Assembly: GCA_029779695.1 (NCBI GenBank)
Contig: JAKPAB010000020.1
Coordinates: 1 to 38,861 of the forward strand
Source of the DNA: Bacillota bacterium
GTDB taxonomy: Bacteria > Bacillota > Clostridia > Lachnospirales > Lachnospiraceae
Reading direction: 5' to 3'
Length of the DNA stretch: 38,861 nucleotides
The notes under the pieces are model-generated. The model ran no database searches. It saw only the letters and a program-made list of their open reading frames with translations, and was not told the DNA's origin. The first letter of the stretch is position 1, and each line of letters opens with the position of its first letter. The translations under genes were made by a program, and so were the position numbers. This document shows, piece by piece, positions 1 to 7,825 of the stretch.

Positions 1-1370
1 GCAAGTGCAAGACCACCCATCATTGCTCCAGCAGTAGGTGTAAACAGGTTTACAAAACCATTTGCAGCTACGTTGATCATGATCGATGTCTCTACAGACC
101 ATCCCATCTTATGTACTATCGGGGAAACGATAGGGCATGAAAGTCCAGCAAGACCTGATGATGAAGGTACAAGGAATGAAAGACCTACATGAAGAATGTA
201 ATCCAAGAATCCAAATACTCCAGCATTCATATGAGACTGTGTAAGACCCTTAACAGATGCCTCTACAAACCAGCTGCCCATTCCTGTTGAAGCAAGAAGA
301 ACTGTTGTTGCACGAGCAAGTGCGATTACAAGGTTAACACCAATCATATCAGACATACCGCTAACGATGATCTCAGGGAACTTAGACTTATCATCAATAC
401 CGATAATACCAATGATGATTCCCATAAGTATGAACCATGTACCACCTTCATTGAAGTACCAGTCACCAAGCTGTGCGCCTGTAAGATACTTTGTCCAACC
501 AAGTGCATTGTAGAATCCATTACAATGGATTGAAGCCCAGGGAACAAATCCCATGATCATTACTACAAATGAAAGTCCGAAGATCCAAAGAACTGCCTTC
601 TGTCTTCCTGTAAGAGGAACAACTTCATTAGACTTGTTACCATAAGCTTCCTGACATTCAGCAAGCTGTGACTGTGTAAGGATAGAACCCTTGCCAGCGA
701 TAACTTTCTTAGCATAACGAACTACAAACAATGTAGAAATTACATAGCATCCAAGCCAAAGGATAAGACCCATAAGGTAAACAGTACCAGTGTTTACATG
801 AGCATCAATTCCCTGAAGTTTGAAAGCTGCGTTTGAAGCATCGATAGCTGCTCCAGTTGCAAACGGATTAATGGTTGATCCAAGGCATCCGATTCCAGCA
901 CCGAGACAAACTGTTGCGGCACCAACCATAGGATCCATACCAGCAGCAAGCATTGTAGCTGCAAGAATGATGTAGAATCCAACAGACTCTTCACACATTC
1001 CGTATGTAGTACCACCAACTGAGAAGATGAACATAAGTACAGGGATCAGAAGTGTTTCTTTTCCATGCATCTTCTTAACAAGATTGTTGATACCTGTCTC
1101 AAGAGCTCCTGTTGCATTAACAAGTGCAAGGAATGCTCCGATACAGAATACGAATCCGATAACCTGACCTGCATCAAGGAATCCCTTGATAGGAGCCATC
1201 ATGATAGTTCCAATACCTGTATCAGCTGAAATAGCTGCTACAACTTTTGCTGTCTTGCCATCTGCATTTGTATATGTCTTACCACTTACAAACATAGAAA
1301 TAATGGCTACGGCAACCAGTACGATCAAAAGAATCTCGTAGGTGTTCAAAGACCTTTTTTTCTTTTCCAT
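1..1370 (-). CDS. YfcC/DcuC-family anaerobic carrier (C-terminus beyond window)
   Basis: The reading frame opens with ATG at 1370 behind an AAGGGAG ribosome binding site and stays open to the window edge, giving 456 visible codons with the C-terminus missing. The protein starts MEKKRSLNTYEILLIVLVAV and is a polytopic membrane protein with about ten hydrophobic segments. The stretches GGTTYGMCEES and GAGIGCLGSTINPFATG are typical of the YfcC branch of the C4-dicarboxylate/arginine-ornithine carrier superfamily (COG1288, PF03606). Family members move amino acids, peptides or dicarboxylates across the inner membrane; the substrate cannot be read from the sequence. A soluble loop of about 40 residues lies near residue 210. 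No transport partner or metabolic enzyme is visible next to it inside the window. The family call is firm; the substrate is unknown. Confidence 0.88.
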   Translation of the reverse strand, partial: MEKKKRSLNTYEILLIVLVAVAIISMFVSGKTYTNADGKTAKVVAAISADTGIGTIMMAPIKGFLDAGQVIGFVFCIGAFLALVNATGALETGINNLVKKMHGKETLLIPVLMFIFSVGGTTYGMCEESVGFYIILAATMLAAGMDPMVGAATVCLGAGIGCLGSTINPFATGAAIDASNAAFKLQGIDAHVNTGTVYLMGLILWLGCYVISTLFVVRYAKKVIAGKGSILTQSQLAECQEAYGNKSNEVVPLTGRQKAVLWIFGLSFVVMIMGFVPWASIHCNGFYNALGWTKYLTGAQLGDWYFNEGGTWFILMGIIIGIIGIDDKSKFPEIIVSGMSDMIGVNLVIALARATTVLLASTGMGSWFVEASVKGLTQSHMNAGVFGFLDYILHVGLSFLVPSSSGLAGLSCPIVSPIVHKMGWSVETSIMINVAANGFVNLFTPTAGAMMGGLAL

Positions 1371-1441
1371 AACTAATAATCTCCCTTCGAAAAATTGAAC
1401 GCATAAAATTTTCCAAAATTAAATTTCAAAGATCAAAATCC

Positions 1442-1482
1442 CTTTTGATTCGATTCAGAATCCCCTCTTTTTGAATCAAAAG
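1442..1482. repeat. Inverted repeat in the leader of the YfcC-type gene
   Basis: A perfect 10-bp inverted repeat (cttttgattc at 1442-1451, gaatcaaaag at 1473-1482) flanks a second small palindrome, gattcagaatc at 1452-1462. It lies 72 to 112 bases upstream of the carrier start codon. It could be a regulator binding site or an mRNA hairpin; there is no T-run that would make it a standard terminator. Confidence 0.5.
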
Positions 1483-1574
1483 TAAAATCAGCCTGCGTTC
1501 CAACTGATAGATAACATTTTACTGGTTTTTACAATAAAAGTGAAGAAAAAGTTTATAAAAAATTTATAATTTTA

Positions 1575-2075
1575 TCAAAAAATATATCCACATGAGATCA
1601 AAACGCCAATTAATAGGCTTCCCTGAGAAAAAGTGTTAATTATTTCTTCCATCCAATTTGAATTTTTCTTTGAATGATCCTGCTTAGCTGCGCATACACA
1701 CATAAAAATTAACCCAATTATTGTTATGGCAAAAAATATAATCTGTGGAAATCCTGTTACAGCGCTTGTAAGATTTCCTATAGTAATATGACTCCAGCTT
1801 AAAAAAATCGAAATACCTATAAGTGTAAATCCTATGCACATAAATATCCTGAAAATACGATTCAAAAAAAATATGTTTTTATTTTTTTGTGCAAGCACCA
1901 ATTTCCAGCTAGCCTTGCTAAGACCTGCTACTGTACATAATATGCCACCGACAAGAAAAATCGTATTATTAAGTTTTAAATACACAGCAAAAATACACCC
2001 GACAAAGAAAAGAACCGGAACATAATCTAAAAGTACCATTTTTGCGCTAATTTCATCAATCATATATTCTTTCAT
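1575..2075 (-). CDS. Hypothetical membrane protein, 166 aa
   Basis: I do not recognise a family. The protein is strongly hydrophobic with about five predicted membrane segments (roughly residues 17-35, 38-52, 73-90, 107-125 and 150-166) separated by short charged loops, one of them KQDHSKKNSN near residue 133. The hydrophobic C-terminus ends almost directly after the last segment. The start at 2075 has only a weak AGAAAG-like ribosome site; a second in-frame ATG four codons later is also possible. It is divergent from nothing: the next genes upstream lie on the same strand. Reading-frame length, the membrane pattern and codon use like its neighbours support a real gene, but no function can be stated. 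Confidence 0.65.
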   Translation of the reverse strand: MKEYMIDEISAKMVLLDYVPVLFFVGCIFAVYLKLNNTIFLVGGILCTVAGLSKASWKLVLAQKNKNIFFLNRIFRIFMCIGFTLIGISIFLSWSHITIGNLTSAVTGFPQIIFFAITIIGLIFMCVCAAKQDHSKKNSNWMEEIINTFSQGSLLIGVLISCGYIF

Positions 2076-2133
2076 CTGTAAAATCTTTCTGTAATTGATT
2101 CAGGCATTATTTAATGTCCGCGTTTTTATTGAC

Positions 2134-2298
2134 TTACTTTTTTTTATTGATTTCAATTTCTTTTACAGCGTTTAATGCATCTATCAGCCCAGATCTGACC
2201 TTTTCCCAGTCTCCGGAATTAATAGGATCAGATGCCATTTCTCTTATCACTGTAGCTATCATATTGTTAAGTTCCTGATCAAATTTTGGAATATTCAT
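2134..2298 (-). CDS. Small hypothetical protein, 54 aa
   Basis: A short gene starting MNIPKFDQELNNMIATVIRE and ending EIEINKKK. An AGCAGG ribosome site lies about seven bases before the ATG at 2298. The sequence is soluble, amphipathic and helical-looking, with an acidic first half and the tryptophan of the GDWEKVR stretch in the middle. It has no cysteines and no membrane segment. Codon use resembles its neighbours and the frame fills most of the gap between two other small genes. I do not recognise the family. A small cytosolic helical protein is all that can be said. Confidence 0.55.
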   Translation of the reverse strand: MNIPKFDQELNNMIATVIREMASDPINSGDWEKVRSGLIDALNAVKEIEINKKK

Positions 2299-2456
2299 TA
2301 TATATACCTGCTTTCATTTCAATAAAATCATTAATTTTATTGATGATGATAACTTCATATGTCAATTATACATAAGTCAATAAAATATTCCGATTGTTTT
2401 TATTACATGTTAAAGTTAGATTGCTAAATAAAAAAAATATACTTTATTTTTATAAA

Positions 2457-2681
2457 CTAATGTCCCATATTCATAAACATACTAAGCGTCTCTACATCGT
2501 CAGCATTCAGCTTGATATTAGCTGATCTATTCTGCCCTTCCGGGTTTGTAACAGATATTTCTATTACAGTTTCTTCTCTAAAATCTCCCTTAACTGCTGC
2601 AATAAATGCCTTCATCTTGGGGTGATCTTCATTAAACTTCTGAATTCTTCCTGCTATTTTCATCATATCCATTGGATTCAT
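2457..2681 (-). CDS. Small hypothetical protein, 74-75 aa
   Basis: The protein begins MNPMDMMKIAGRIQKFNEDH. Two ATGs stand in tandem behind a strong ribosome site (ACGGAGGTAGA); the second (2681) has the better spacing, the first is at 2684. The N-terminal third is a basic, methionine-rich amphipathic helix; the rest alternates in a beta-like pattern (ETVIEISVTNPEG, then SANIKLNADDVETLSMFMN). No known domain is recognised. A TATAAT-like -10 lies about 30 bases before the ribosome site. The strong translation signal makes it a convincing gene, and its compact alpha-beta layout suggests a cytosolic protein of unknown role. Confidence 0.65.
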   Translation of the reverse strand: MNPMDMMKIAGRIQKFNEDHPKMKAFIAAVKGDFREETVIEISVTNPEGQNRSANIKLNADDVETLSMFMNMGH

Positions 2682-2744
2682 CATTCTACCTCCGTAATCT
2701 CGCCTCTAATTATAACTTATTTTAACTACATTCTCACTAATTTA

Positions 2745-2815
2745 TAAAAGTACTTGAAACCTATTTATACTATATCCTAAGAAATAGAATAAATAAATTT
2801 CAAGTACCCTTTTTA
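2745..2815 (-). terminator. Long hairpin terminator after the queP-queL operon
   Basis: Arms gtacttgaaa (2750-2759) and tttcaagtac (2798-2807) pair perfectly and are continued inward by a second AT-rich stem (tatttata with ataaata). Minus-strand transcripts then meet TTTTAT; the other side carries a T-run at 2810-2814. It sits about 85 bases beyond the radical SAM stop codon. Confidence 0.7.
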
Positions 2816-2894
2816 TCTAATATCATATATAGAAGATACCCTATTATTTTACAAACCACAGAGTAAATATCTTTAACTATTAATACGACTCAAT

Positions 2895-3638
2895 CTATAT
2901 ATCATGACCTACCTTATGTATATTCTCATCATCCCACTCATCGTAAATGTCTATTTTAGGATTGTTTGCAATGTTCTTATAAAAATCACTTCCATAAAAA
3001 TTGTTGATTGCCTCTATATCTCTTTTAGGACCATTTTTAACTGGTGTATATATACTAAGATTTACTCTCTCAAAATTATTTATTCCAATAGAAATGTCTT
3101 CTTTTAGCTGTTCAAATGTCTGACCTTCCATTCCAAACATAAGATTTATCCACTGAAAATACTTGGAAATATCCTCAGGTAACACTCCAGGCAAGCCCTT
3201 TTGAAAAATATTCTCTCTAAGATGCTCATCAAAAGTCTCAACGCCGCAACGAAACATTACTTTAATGTTCTTTTCTCCAAAAAAATCCATAAAATAATGA
3301 TTAGACTCTCTATATAGATAATGTCCCTCTAGTATGACTGTAGTAACCCCCTTTTTAATGCAAATATCTCTTATATAATTAAGTGTTGTAAATGTTAGTT
3401 CTGTATATGACGCTGAACATGTGACCTCAAGAGTGGTTATTCCAATATCACTTCCTCTTACCTGGCTAAGTACTTCCCTGTTTTTTTTGTCACAGAGTAA
3501 TACAGATTCAGACTTATCATCTTGGTAATCGCAGAATGAGCATTTTCCCCATGAACATCCAAGAGAGACCAAAAGCACATTTTCCCTGGGAAGAGTACTA
3601 TTATCGTCGACCTGATACCTGATAATGTCATATATCAT
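2895..3638 (-). CDS. Radical SAM protein, probable queuine lyase (QueL-like)
   Basis: A 247-residue protein with cysteines C28, C33 and C36 in the segment GCSWGKCSFCDY, as expected for the 4Fe-4S site of a radical SAM enzyme. The spacing is CX4CX2C rather than the canonical CX3CX2C. Later features fit a partial radical SAM barrel: EVTCSASYTELTF, VILEGHY, VMFRCGVETFDE and NLMFGMEGQTFEQL. The start ATG overlaps the stop of the transporter gene by four bases (ATGA at 3635-3638), so translation is coupled to a queuosine-precursor transporter. A preQ1-type riboswitch controls both. In Clostridioides difficile, the radical SAM enzyme QueL releases queuine from salvaged queuosine for insertion into tRNA. 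By context and family this gene is a good candidate for that role. The radical SAM family is firm; the specific reaction is inferred. Confidence 0.75.
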   Translation of the reverse strand: MIYDIIRYQVDDNSTLPRENVLLVSLGCSWGKCSFCDYQDDKSESVLLCDKKNREVLSQVRGSDIGITTLEVTCSASYTELTFTTLNYIRDICIKKGVTTVILEGHYLYRESNHYFMDFFGEKNIKVMFRCGVETFDEHLRENIFQKGLPGVLPEDISKYFQWINLMFGMEGQTFEQLKEDISIGINNFERVNLSIYTPVKNGPKRDIEAINNFYGSDFYKNIANNPKIDIYDEWDDENIHKVGHDI

Positions 3639-4441
3639 GCGATCACCTCATTCTCTTTTTCATCATATGAATCCATATTTTTTTTACTGGTTTTGCTGAT
3701 TCCTACTGATGTACCGTTTCTATCATCTAAATCAGGTAAATCAATATCATCTTCTTTTTCCAAAAATATACCACTTCTTCCTGTGAGGTGCTTTGCTATA
3801 TACAAAAATGGTGTATCACAAAGAGCAATTATTATTTCCAGACACGAAGCTGATACAGCTATCTGCATACAATATGAGAAGGAAAATGTTCCCCAGAACG
3901 CCAAAAGAGTAAAAGCAAAATTTTCTCCGCAGTTACATATGATCGTAGAAACATTATTTCTAAGCCACATGAATCTTTCGCCTGTTATATTTTTAATCTT
4001 CTGATATATAACGACATCGCACCAATTCGAAAGTAAAAACATAGCTCCTGATGCTGTTGTTATTCTAAATGCCATAGAAAATATCTGCTTCATCCCGCTA
4101 TCAACCACATCGGTTTTATTAGGTATAAAGCTCTGCGTTATCTGTGCAAATATAATATATGCAACAAGCGCTGCTGCAGATATTTTAACTGCATTTCTAC
4201 TGGAATTTTCGCCATACTTTTCATTTAGGATATCCGTTGTGAGATATGTAGATGCAAAAACAACATTACCAAGACTAGTAGCAAATCCAAGTATATTCAC
4301 CTGTTTTGCTACCTGAATATTGGCAAACACAACTGCAAGCGAAATCCACGCAAACAAACCCCACTTTCCAAACAGTTTATCCAATATAACTATGCCTGAA
4401 AAGCATACTATGATCTCTAAGATTCCTAACATTAAATTCAT
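3635..4441 (-). CDS. Queuosine precursor transporter, YhhQ/VUT family
   Basis: A 268-residue inner-membrane protein with about six hydrophobic segments and the family signature GFATSLGNVVFASTYLTTD followed by ILNEKYG (PF02592, COG1738). YhhQ-type proteins import queuosine precursors such as preQ0, preQ1, queuine or queuosine. An aptamer of preQ1-I type stands between its promoter and start, which agrees with this job. It is the first gene of a two-gene unit; the radical SAM gene overlaps its end. Odd point: after the last membrane helix there is a hydrophilic, acidic tail of about 45 residues (from about residue 224, including EKEDDIDLPDLDDRNG and many serines and lysines) that the core family does not need. 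The start at 4441 has a good AGGAAGGGAAC ribosome site. Confidence 0.88.
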   Translation of the reverse strand: MNLMLGILEIIVCFSGIVILDKLFGKWGLFAWISLAVVFANIQVAKQVNILGFATSLGNVVFASTYLTTDILNEKYGENSSRNAVKISAAALVAYIIFAQITQSFIPNKTDVVDSGMKQIFSMAFRITTASGAMFLLSNWCDVVIYQKIKNITGERFMWLRNNVSTIICNCGENFAFTLLAFWGTFSFSYCMQIAVSASCLEIIIALCDTPFLYIAKHLTGRSGIFLEKEDDIDLPDLDDRNGTSVGISKTSKKNMDSYDEKENEVIA

Positions 4442-4524
4442 TTTGTTCCCTTCCTATGTATCATTCCATTCACAAGATAAGGTCATTTTATGAAAGCATG
4501 TGCTAACGTAATTGACACAATATC

Positions 4525-4558
4525 TAAAAAAAATAGCTCTGCGAGAAAACGCAGAGCC
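4525..4558 (-). terminator. Intrinsic terminator of the preQ1 riboswitch
   Basis: On the transcribed strand GCTCTGCG (complement of 4550-4557) pairs with CGCAGAGC (complement of 4536-4543), an 8-bp GC-rich stem with a six-base loop, followed by TATTTTTTTT. It lies between aptamer and coding region, about 85 bases before the transporter start, so it is an attenuator rather than an operon end. Its left arm can alternatively pair with the aptamer tail (see findings). Confidence 0.9.
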
Positions 4559-4590
4559 ACTAAAAAAATCAAAAAATTTGATTAATTCAG

Positions 4591-4633
4591 CCCTGGTTTT
4601 TATTAACGACAGGATGGTACTAGCGAACTGTCG
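4591..4633 (-). promoter_or_regulatory. preQ1-I-type riboswitch aptamer
   Basis: In transcript order the element has P1 CGACAG/CUGUCG (4633-4628 with 4612-4607), a loop UUCGCUAGUACCAUC, and the A-rich tail UUAAUAAAAACCAGGG. Loop and tail closely follow the preQ1-I pattern (compare UUAACAAAACAAGG of the Thermoanaerobacter tengcongensis aptamer from memory), with the loop ACC able to pair with tail GGG as P2. The loop is a few bases longer than the minimal class. A 5-bp hairpin (4636-4649) precedes it at the transcript start. Position directly before a queuosine transporter gene supports the call. Confidence 0.8.
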
Positions 4634-4656
4634 GTGTTGCCTCAGCAACCCATATT

Positions 4657-4685
4657 ACTATAATTTCATAGTAAAGGTTTGTCAA
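4657..4685 (-). promoter_or_regulatory. Sigma-A promoter of the queuosine salvage operon
   Basis: TTGACA (complement of 4680-4685), a 17-base spacer, and TATAGT (complement of 4657-4662). Transcription should start near 4650, immediately ahead of the leader hairpin and aptamer. The -35 lies only eight bases beyond the bioY stop codon. Confidence 0.88.
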
Positions 4686-4692
4686 CCGGATT

Positions 4693-5250
4693 TTACGTTG
4701 TCTTTAGAAGGTTGGCCTTGTTAAGAGCATACTTCACTGCCTTTCCCAAGAATACAGCAACAAATATTTTAGCAACATCAAATCCGATAAACGGAATAAC
4801 AGCAACCTGAATTGCCTTGAATATCTGTATGTTTGCCTGCCATGCCAACCATGCTGTTCCTAGCAAGTAGCAAACTAATAATGCTAAAATGCTTCCCAAA
4901 ATCTGAATCCAGATTTTATTGGTCTTATCATAAAATGCTCCGGCTATCCACGCCATTACCAAAAATGAAATTAAGAATCCTCCTGTAGGTCCAAATAATT
5001 TACCGGGTCCTCCTTCAAATCCAGAGAAAACAGGTATACCAATCAAACCAATTAACAGATAGATAAAGCAAGAAATCGTACCTGCCTTCTGACCCAAAAT
5101 ATAAACTGTCAAAAAAACTGTAAGCGGAGTCAGTGAAACCGGAATCAAACCAATAGGTATAGATAAAGGTCCCAGTATACATATAACCGCAGCCATAATT
5201 GCTATTTCTGTGATAATTAGTGTTTTTTGTGACGCTGACGAATCTTTCAT
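4693..5250 (-). CDS. bioY: Biotin ECF transporter substrate-binding subunit BioY
   Basis: BioY is the S component that captures biotin in the membrane and works with an energy-coupling module (EcfT plus two ATPases) encoded elsewhere. The family signature is clear: CFIYLLIGLIGIPVFSGFEG, then GPTGGFLISFLVM, with six hydrophobic helices. The longest frame starts at 5274, but AGGAGA at codons 4-5 is a ribosome site for the internal ATG at 5250, giving 185 residues and a normal BioY N-terminus (MKDSSASQKTLIITEIAI). A candidate promoter, TTGAAA-N16-TATGTT, lies about 60-90 bases upstream. No biotin synthesis genes are near. The gene ends just before the queuosine operon promoter without a visible terminator, so some read-through is likely. 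Confidence 0.92.
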   Translation of the reverse strand: MKDSSASQKTLIITEIAIMAAVICILGPLSIPIGLIPVSLTPLTVFLTVYILGQKAGTISCFIYLLIGLIGIPVFSGFEGGPGKLFGPTGGFLISFLVMAWIAGAFYDKTNKIWIQILGSILALLVCYLLGTAWLAWQANIQIFKAIQVAVIPFIGFDVAKIFVAVFLGKAVKYALNKANLLKTT

Positions 5251-5405
5251 TTCATGATTTCTCCTAAAATCCATTTAAATGCTCAAATTCTTTAACAACA
5301 TAGATTACTTTCATAGAATTTCAAATCAGTTGTTTCCTGATTTATTGTAAGATTTTTAATATGATCTGTTGTAATATAATGGTTTAAAATATAGTCTTCT
5401 TTTAA

Positions 5406-6605
5406 TTATTCTTCAATTATATTATTAAGACCCACAACAAGAATATCAGGAGAAGCCGGATTTTCCACAAAATAATCTGTTGTCTCCACCTTCCTGTATA
5501 TCCCATCATCAAGCTTCATCTTCGTTATGATGCTGACCTTTTTTTCACCACGGTAGTATGCATCCATTAGGTTCTTCCTTGAAAATTTTTCTTGAAAGAG
5601 TTCCATATCCTTTCCTTTTCGCATCTTATATCCACTTTGGGTCAAATCATCAAATATTCCTGTTTTTGGAACGCATGAACTAATAAGTGTCTGTTCTGAC
5701 ATAACGTAATAACTATTCATAGTCAGGTTTCCAAATATTATATAGGGGAATTTCTGATATATCGCTTTCAGAAGAATATTTATGGAATTGTAATAATCCT
5801 GTCCATTTAAAATATCTTTTTTATTAATCTTAGACGCACTTTTCTCTGTGCACAGTGCCATGAAATGTTCCTTACTTAATGGTTTTGAAAACAAGAACCC
5901 TTGTATCCTGTTGCATCCGCAGCTCTGTAGGAATTTAAGCTGTTCATTGGTCTCAACTCCTTCAGCAACCGTTTCCATATGTAGAAGATGTGCCAGATAG
6001 AAAACTGCTTCTAGTGTTCTCTCACCTCTTGTGGTTAGACAATTGTCATCTATCAATGTCTTGTCTACCTTTAATACTGTAGCATGTGTATCTCTTAGAA
6101 ATGACATAGAAGAAAGACCACTTCCAAAATCATCTATTGCCATTTTGAATCCTGCATCTGAGATTTTTTTAGACCATTCAAGGATCTGTCCCTGTCCCTC
6201 CACTATTGCAGATTCAGTCAATTCAATTTCTATTTGATCAGGTCTGACATCATATGCATTCAGCATAGAGTATAGCCTGTCCACAAAGTCAGCCTCTCTT
6301 ATATGCCATCTAGAAAAATTAATCGCAATAGGAATTGCCCTTTTACCAAGCTCATTTATAGTTTTTAATGTCTCTTCCACCATAAACCAATCCAGAAGAT
6401 TAATTGCTTCGCTCTTTTCAAGCTGTGGGATAAATGAATCCGGATAATTAATAGTCCCATCTTTTTTTATCCATCTTACAAGAGCTTCAGCTCCAACTAT
6501 TATTCCTGTTGTTGCATCATATTGTGGCTGATAATACGCTTGCAGTTCATGTGCTTCCATCGCAAGCATCATCTTATCTACAATAGTTTGGTTCATTTTG
6601 TCCAT
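5406..6605 (-). CDS. EAL-domain c-di-GMP phosphodiesterase
   Basis: A 399-residue soluble protein. Residues about 10-250 form an EAL domain that hydrolyses cyclic di-GMP to pGpG. The catalytic and metal-binding set is complete: E40 of EALVRW, N96 of INFS, E128 in EIELTES, D158-D159 of IDDFGSG, K179 of LKVDK, E215 of AEGVET and Q235 of QGFLFSKPL. The C-terminal 140 residues are not recognised; they look like an alpha-beta sensory module (for example PYIIFGNLTMNSYYVMSEQ), reminiscent of a PAS-like fold. There is no membrane segment or receiver domain. A ribosome site AGGAG stands very close to the ATG at 6605, so the ATG three codons later (6596) could be used. An active phosphodiesterase is the clear prediction. 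Confidence 0.9.
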   Translation of the reverse strand: MDKMNQTIVDKMMLAMEAHELQAYYQPQYDATTGIIVGAEALVRWIKKDGTINYPDSFIPQLEKSEAINLLDWFMVEETLKTINELGKRAIPIAINFSRWHIREADFVDRLYSMLNAYDVRPDQIEIELTESAIVEGQGQILEWSKKISDAGFKMAIDDFGSGLSSMSFLRDTHATVLKVDKTLIDDNCLTTRGERTLEAVFYLAHLLHMETVAEGVETNEQLKFLQSCGCNRIQGFLFSKPLSKEHFMALCTEKSASKINKKDILNGQDYYNSINILLKAIYQKFPYIIFGNLTMNSYYVMSEQTLISSCVPKTGIFDDLTQSGYKMRKGKDMELFQEKFSRKNLMDAYYRGEKKVSIITKMKLDDGIYRKVETTDYFVENPASPDILVVGLNNIIEE

Positions 6606-6734
6606 ATCTCCTGTGATAAATGCATGATCTAAAAAGTGTTAATGCCATTATATTATAAAATCACCAAAAACTGTAAATAAATTTAAGTTTATTTTAAATA
6701 TATTATTTCTTAACAATCGATTTACTTTCTCTTA

Positions 6735-6773
6735 ACAAAAATCGCTTACTAATCTCATCAAAGACTAGTAAGC
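6735..6773 (-). terminator. Terminator after the CorA-type gene
   Basis: Arms gcttacta (6744-6751) and tagtaagc (6766-6773) pair perfectly with a 14-base loop; the minus-strand RNA then reads GATTTTTG. It lies about 45 bases beyond the corA-like stop codon. Confidence 0.6.
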
Positions 6774-6820
6774 AATTAACACATATACATATTTATAAAT
6801 ATATCCATTTCAAGACCGGA

Positions 6821-7678
6821 TCACATCCACTTCTTCTTTTTAAAAAACAACAGACATATAAATACAATGCATACACTCATGATTGTAACCGCCAGATACC
6901 CATAATTCCAGTTTAGCTCTTTCATGTTTTTAAAATTCATGCCATACCAGCCTACCAGAAGCGATAATGGGAGGAATATTCCAGAGATTATTGTAAATGT
7001 TTTCATAATATTGTTCTGTTCTATTCCGATCCTTGACTGATATGCTTCGCCTATCTGAGAAGTATACTCTCTTAGATCTCGTACGTTACCTACCAATCCC
7101 TTGATCCTATCATATAATAGCTCTGCATGGATACGTTCAGACTCTGATACCAGATTATTTTCATTATCGCATAGACCATCTGATACAAGTAGCATCTGAT
7201 CATAATATTTTCTCAGTCCACGAACCTTTTTCCTATATATAGACATTCTTGAAATATCATCAAGATACTTTTTTTCAGAAAAAACAGTGTCCTCAATATC
7301 AGCTAGCTTATCCTCTATTTTTTCAATGCTGTCTTCATCATTTCTCATCATCTTAGATAAGAATCCAATCAACATTCCCTCATTACATGTTGTACAAACC
7401 AGTGTAGCATCTTCCAACTCTTTCAAATTCTTTTTAACTGTTTCAAGAAGTTTCTTGCTCTCACATAGGAATAAAAGATCATCAGATGATTGACATATAA
7501 CCAACTGAACTGGTTTCATCTCAGGCATCTTGACATCTATCCAGTCTATGCATATAAGGTTCTTATCAGCATGAGATTCAAATACATTGATCGGTCTGTT
7601 CTTATACTGTCTCGTCATAAATTCTTGCATATCACTGCTCTGACTACTGATTTCATTCAGCATTCCCGTTTTTATCAT
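6821..7678 (-). CDS. CorA-family divalent metal (Mg2+) transporter
   Basis: A 285-residue protein of CorA/2-TM-GxN architecture. Residues 1-100 form the cytosolic alpha-beta domain, about 115-230 the long charged helices (EKIEDKLADIEDTVFSEK and the following stretch), and the C-terminus holds two membrane helices (about 228-247 and 258-278). The GMN motif occurs in LVGWYGMNFKNMKEL at the end of the first helix, which is the selectivity loop of Mg2+/Co2+/Ni2+ channels. The basic tail KKKKW is typical. Length is slightly short for CorA but normal for Firmicutes members. The start ATG at 7678 has an AGGAGAAA ribosome site. It is transcribed alone, with a terminator behind it. Magnesium is the usual substrate; the metal is not determined by the sequence. 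Confidence 0.92.
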   Translation of the reverse strand: MIKTGMLNEISSQSSDMQEFMTRQYKNRPINVFESHADKNLICIDWIDVKMPEMKPVQLVICQSSDDLLFLCESKKLLETVKKNLKELEDATLVCTTCNEGMLIGFLSKMMRNDEDSIEKIEDKLADIEDTVFSEKKYLDDISRMSIYRKKVRGLRKYYDQMLLVSDGLCDNENNLVSESERIHAELLYDRIKGLVGNVRDLREYTSQIGEAYQSRIGIEQNNIMKTFTIISGIFLPLSLLVGWYGMNFKNMKELNWNYGYLAVTIMSVCIVFICLLFFKKKKWM

Positions 7679-7825
7679 GATTTTCTCCTATTTATATTAT
7701 CATATTTTAAATCCGTAATTTGTATTATCAATATTTATAATGAGAAATTATATCACTTCATACCGGCAATGGAATTATTAATCTATTTTCACTTTTTAAT
7801 CTATTATTTCATCTATATTACTATT

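Noticed and set aside
5281-5345. BirA operator or terminator before bioY
   Set aside because: Only one TTGTTAA-like half-site is seen, and the aaatcag/ctgattt stem is short without a T-run.
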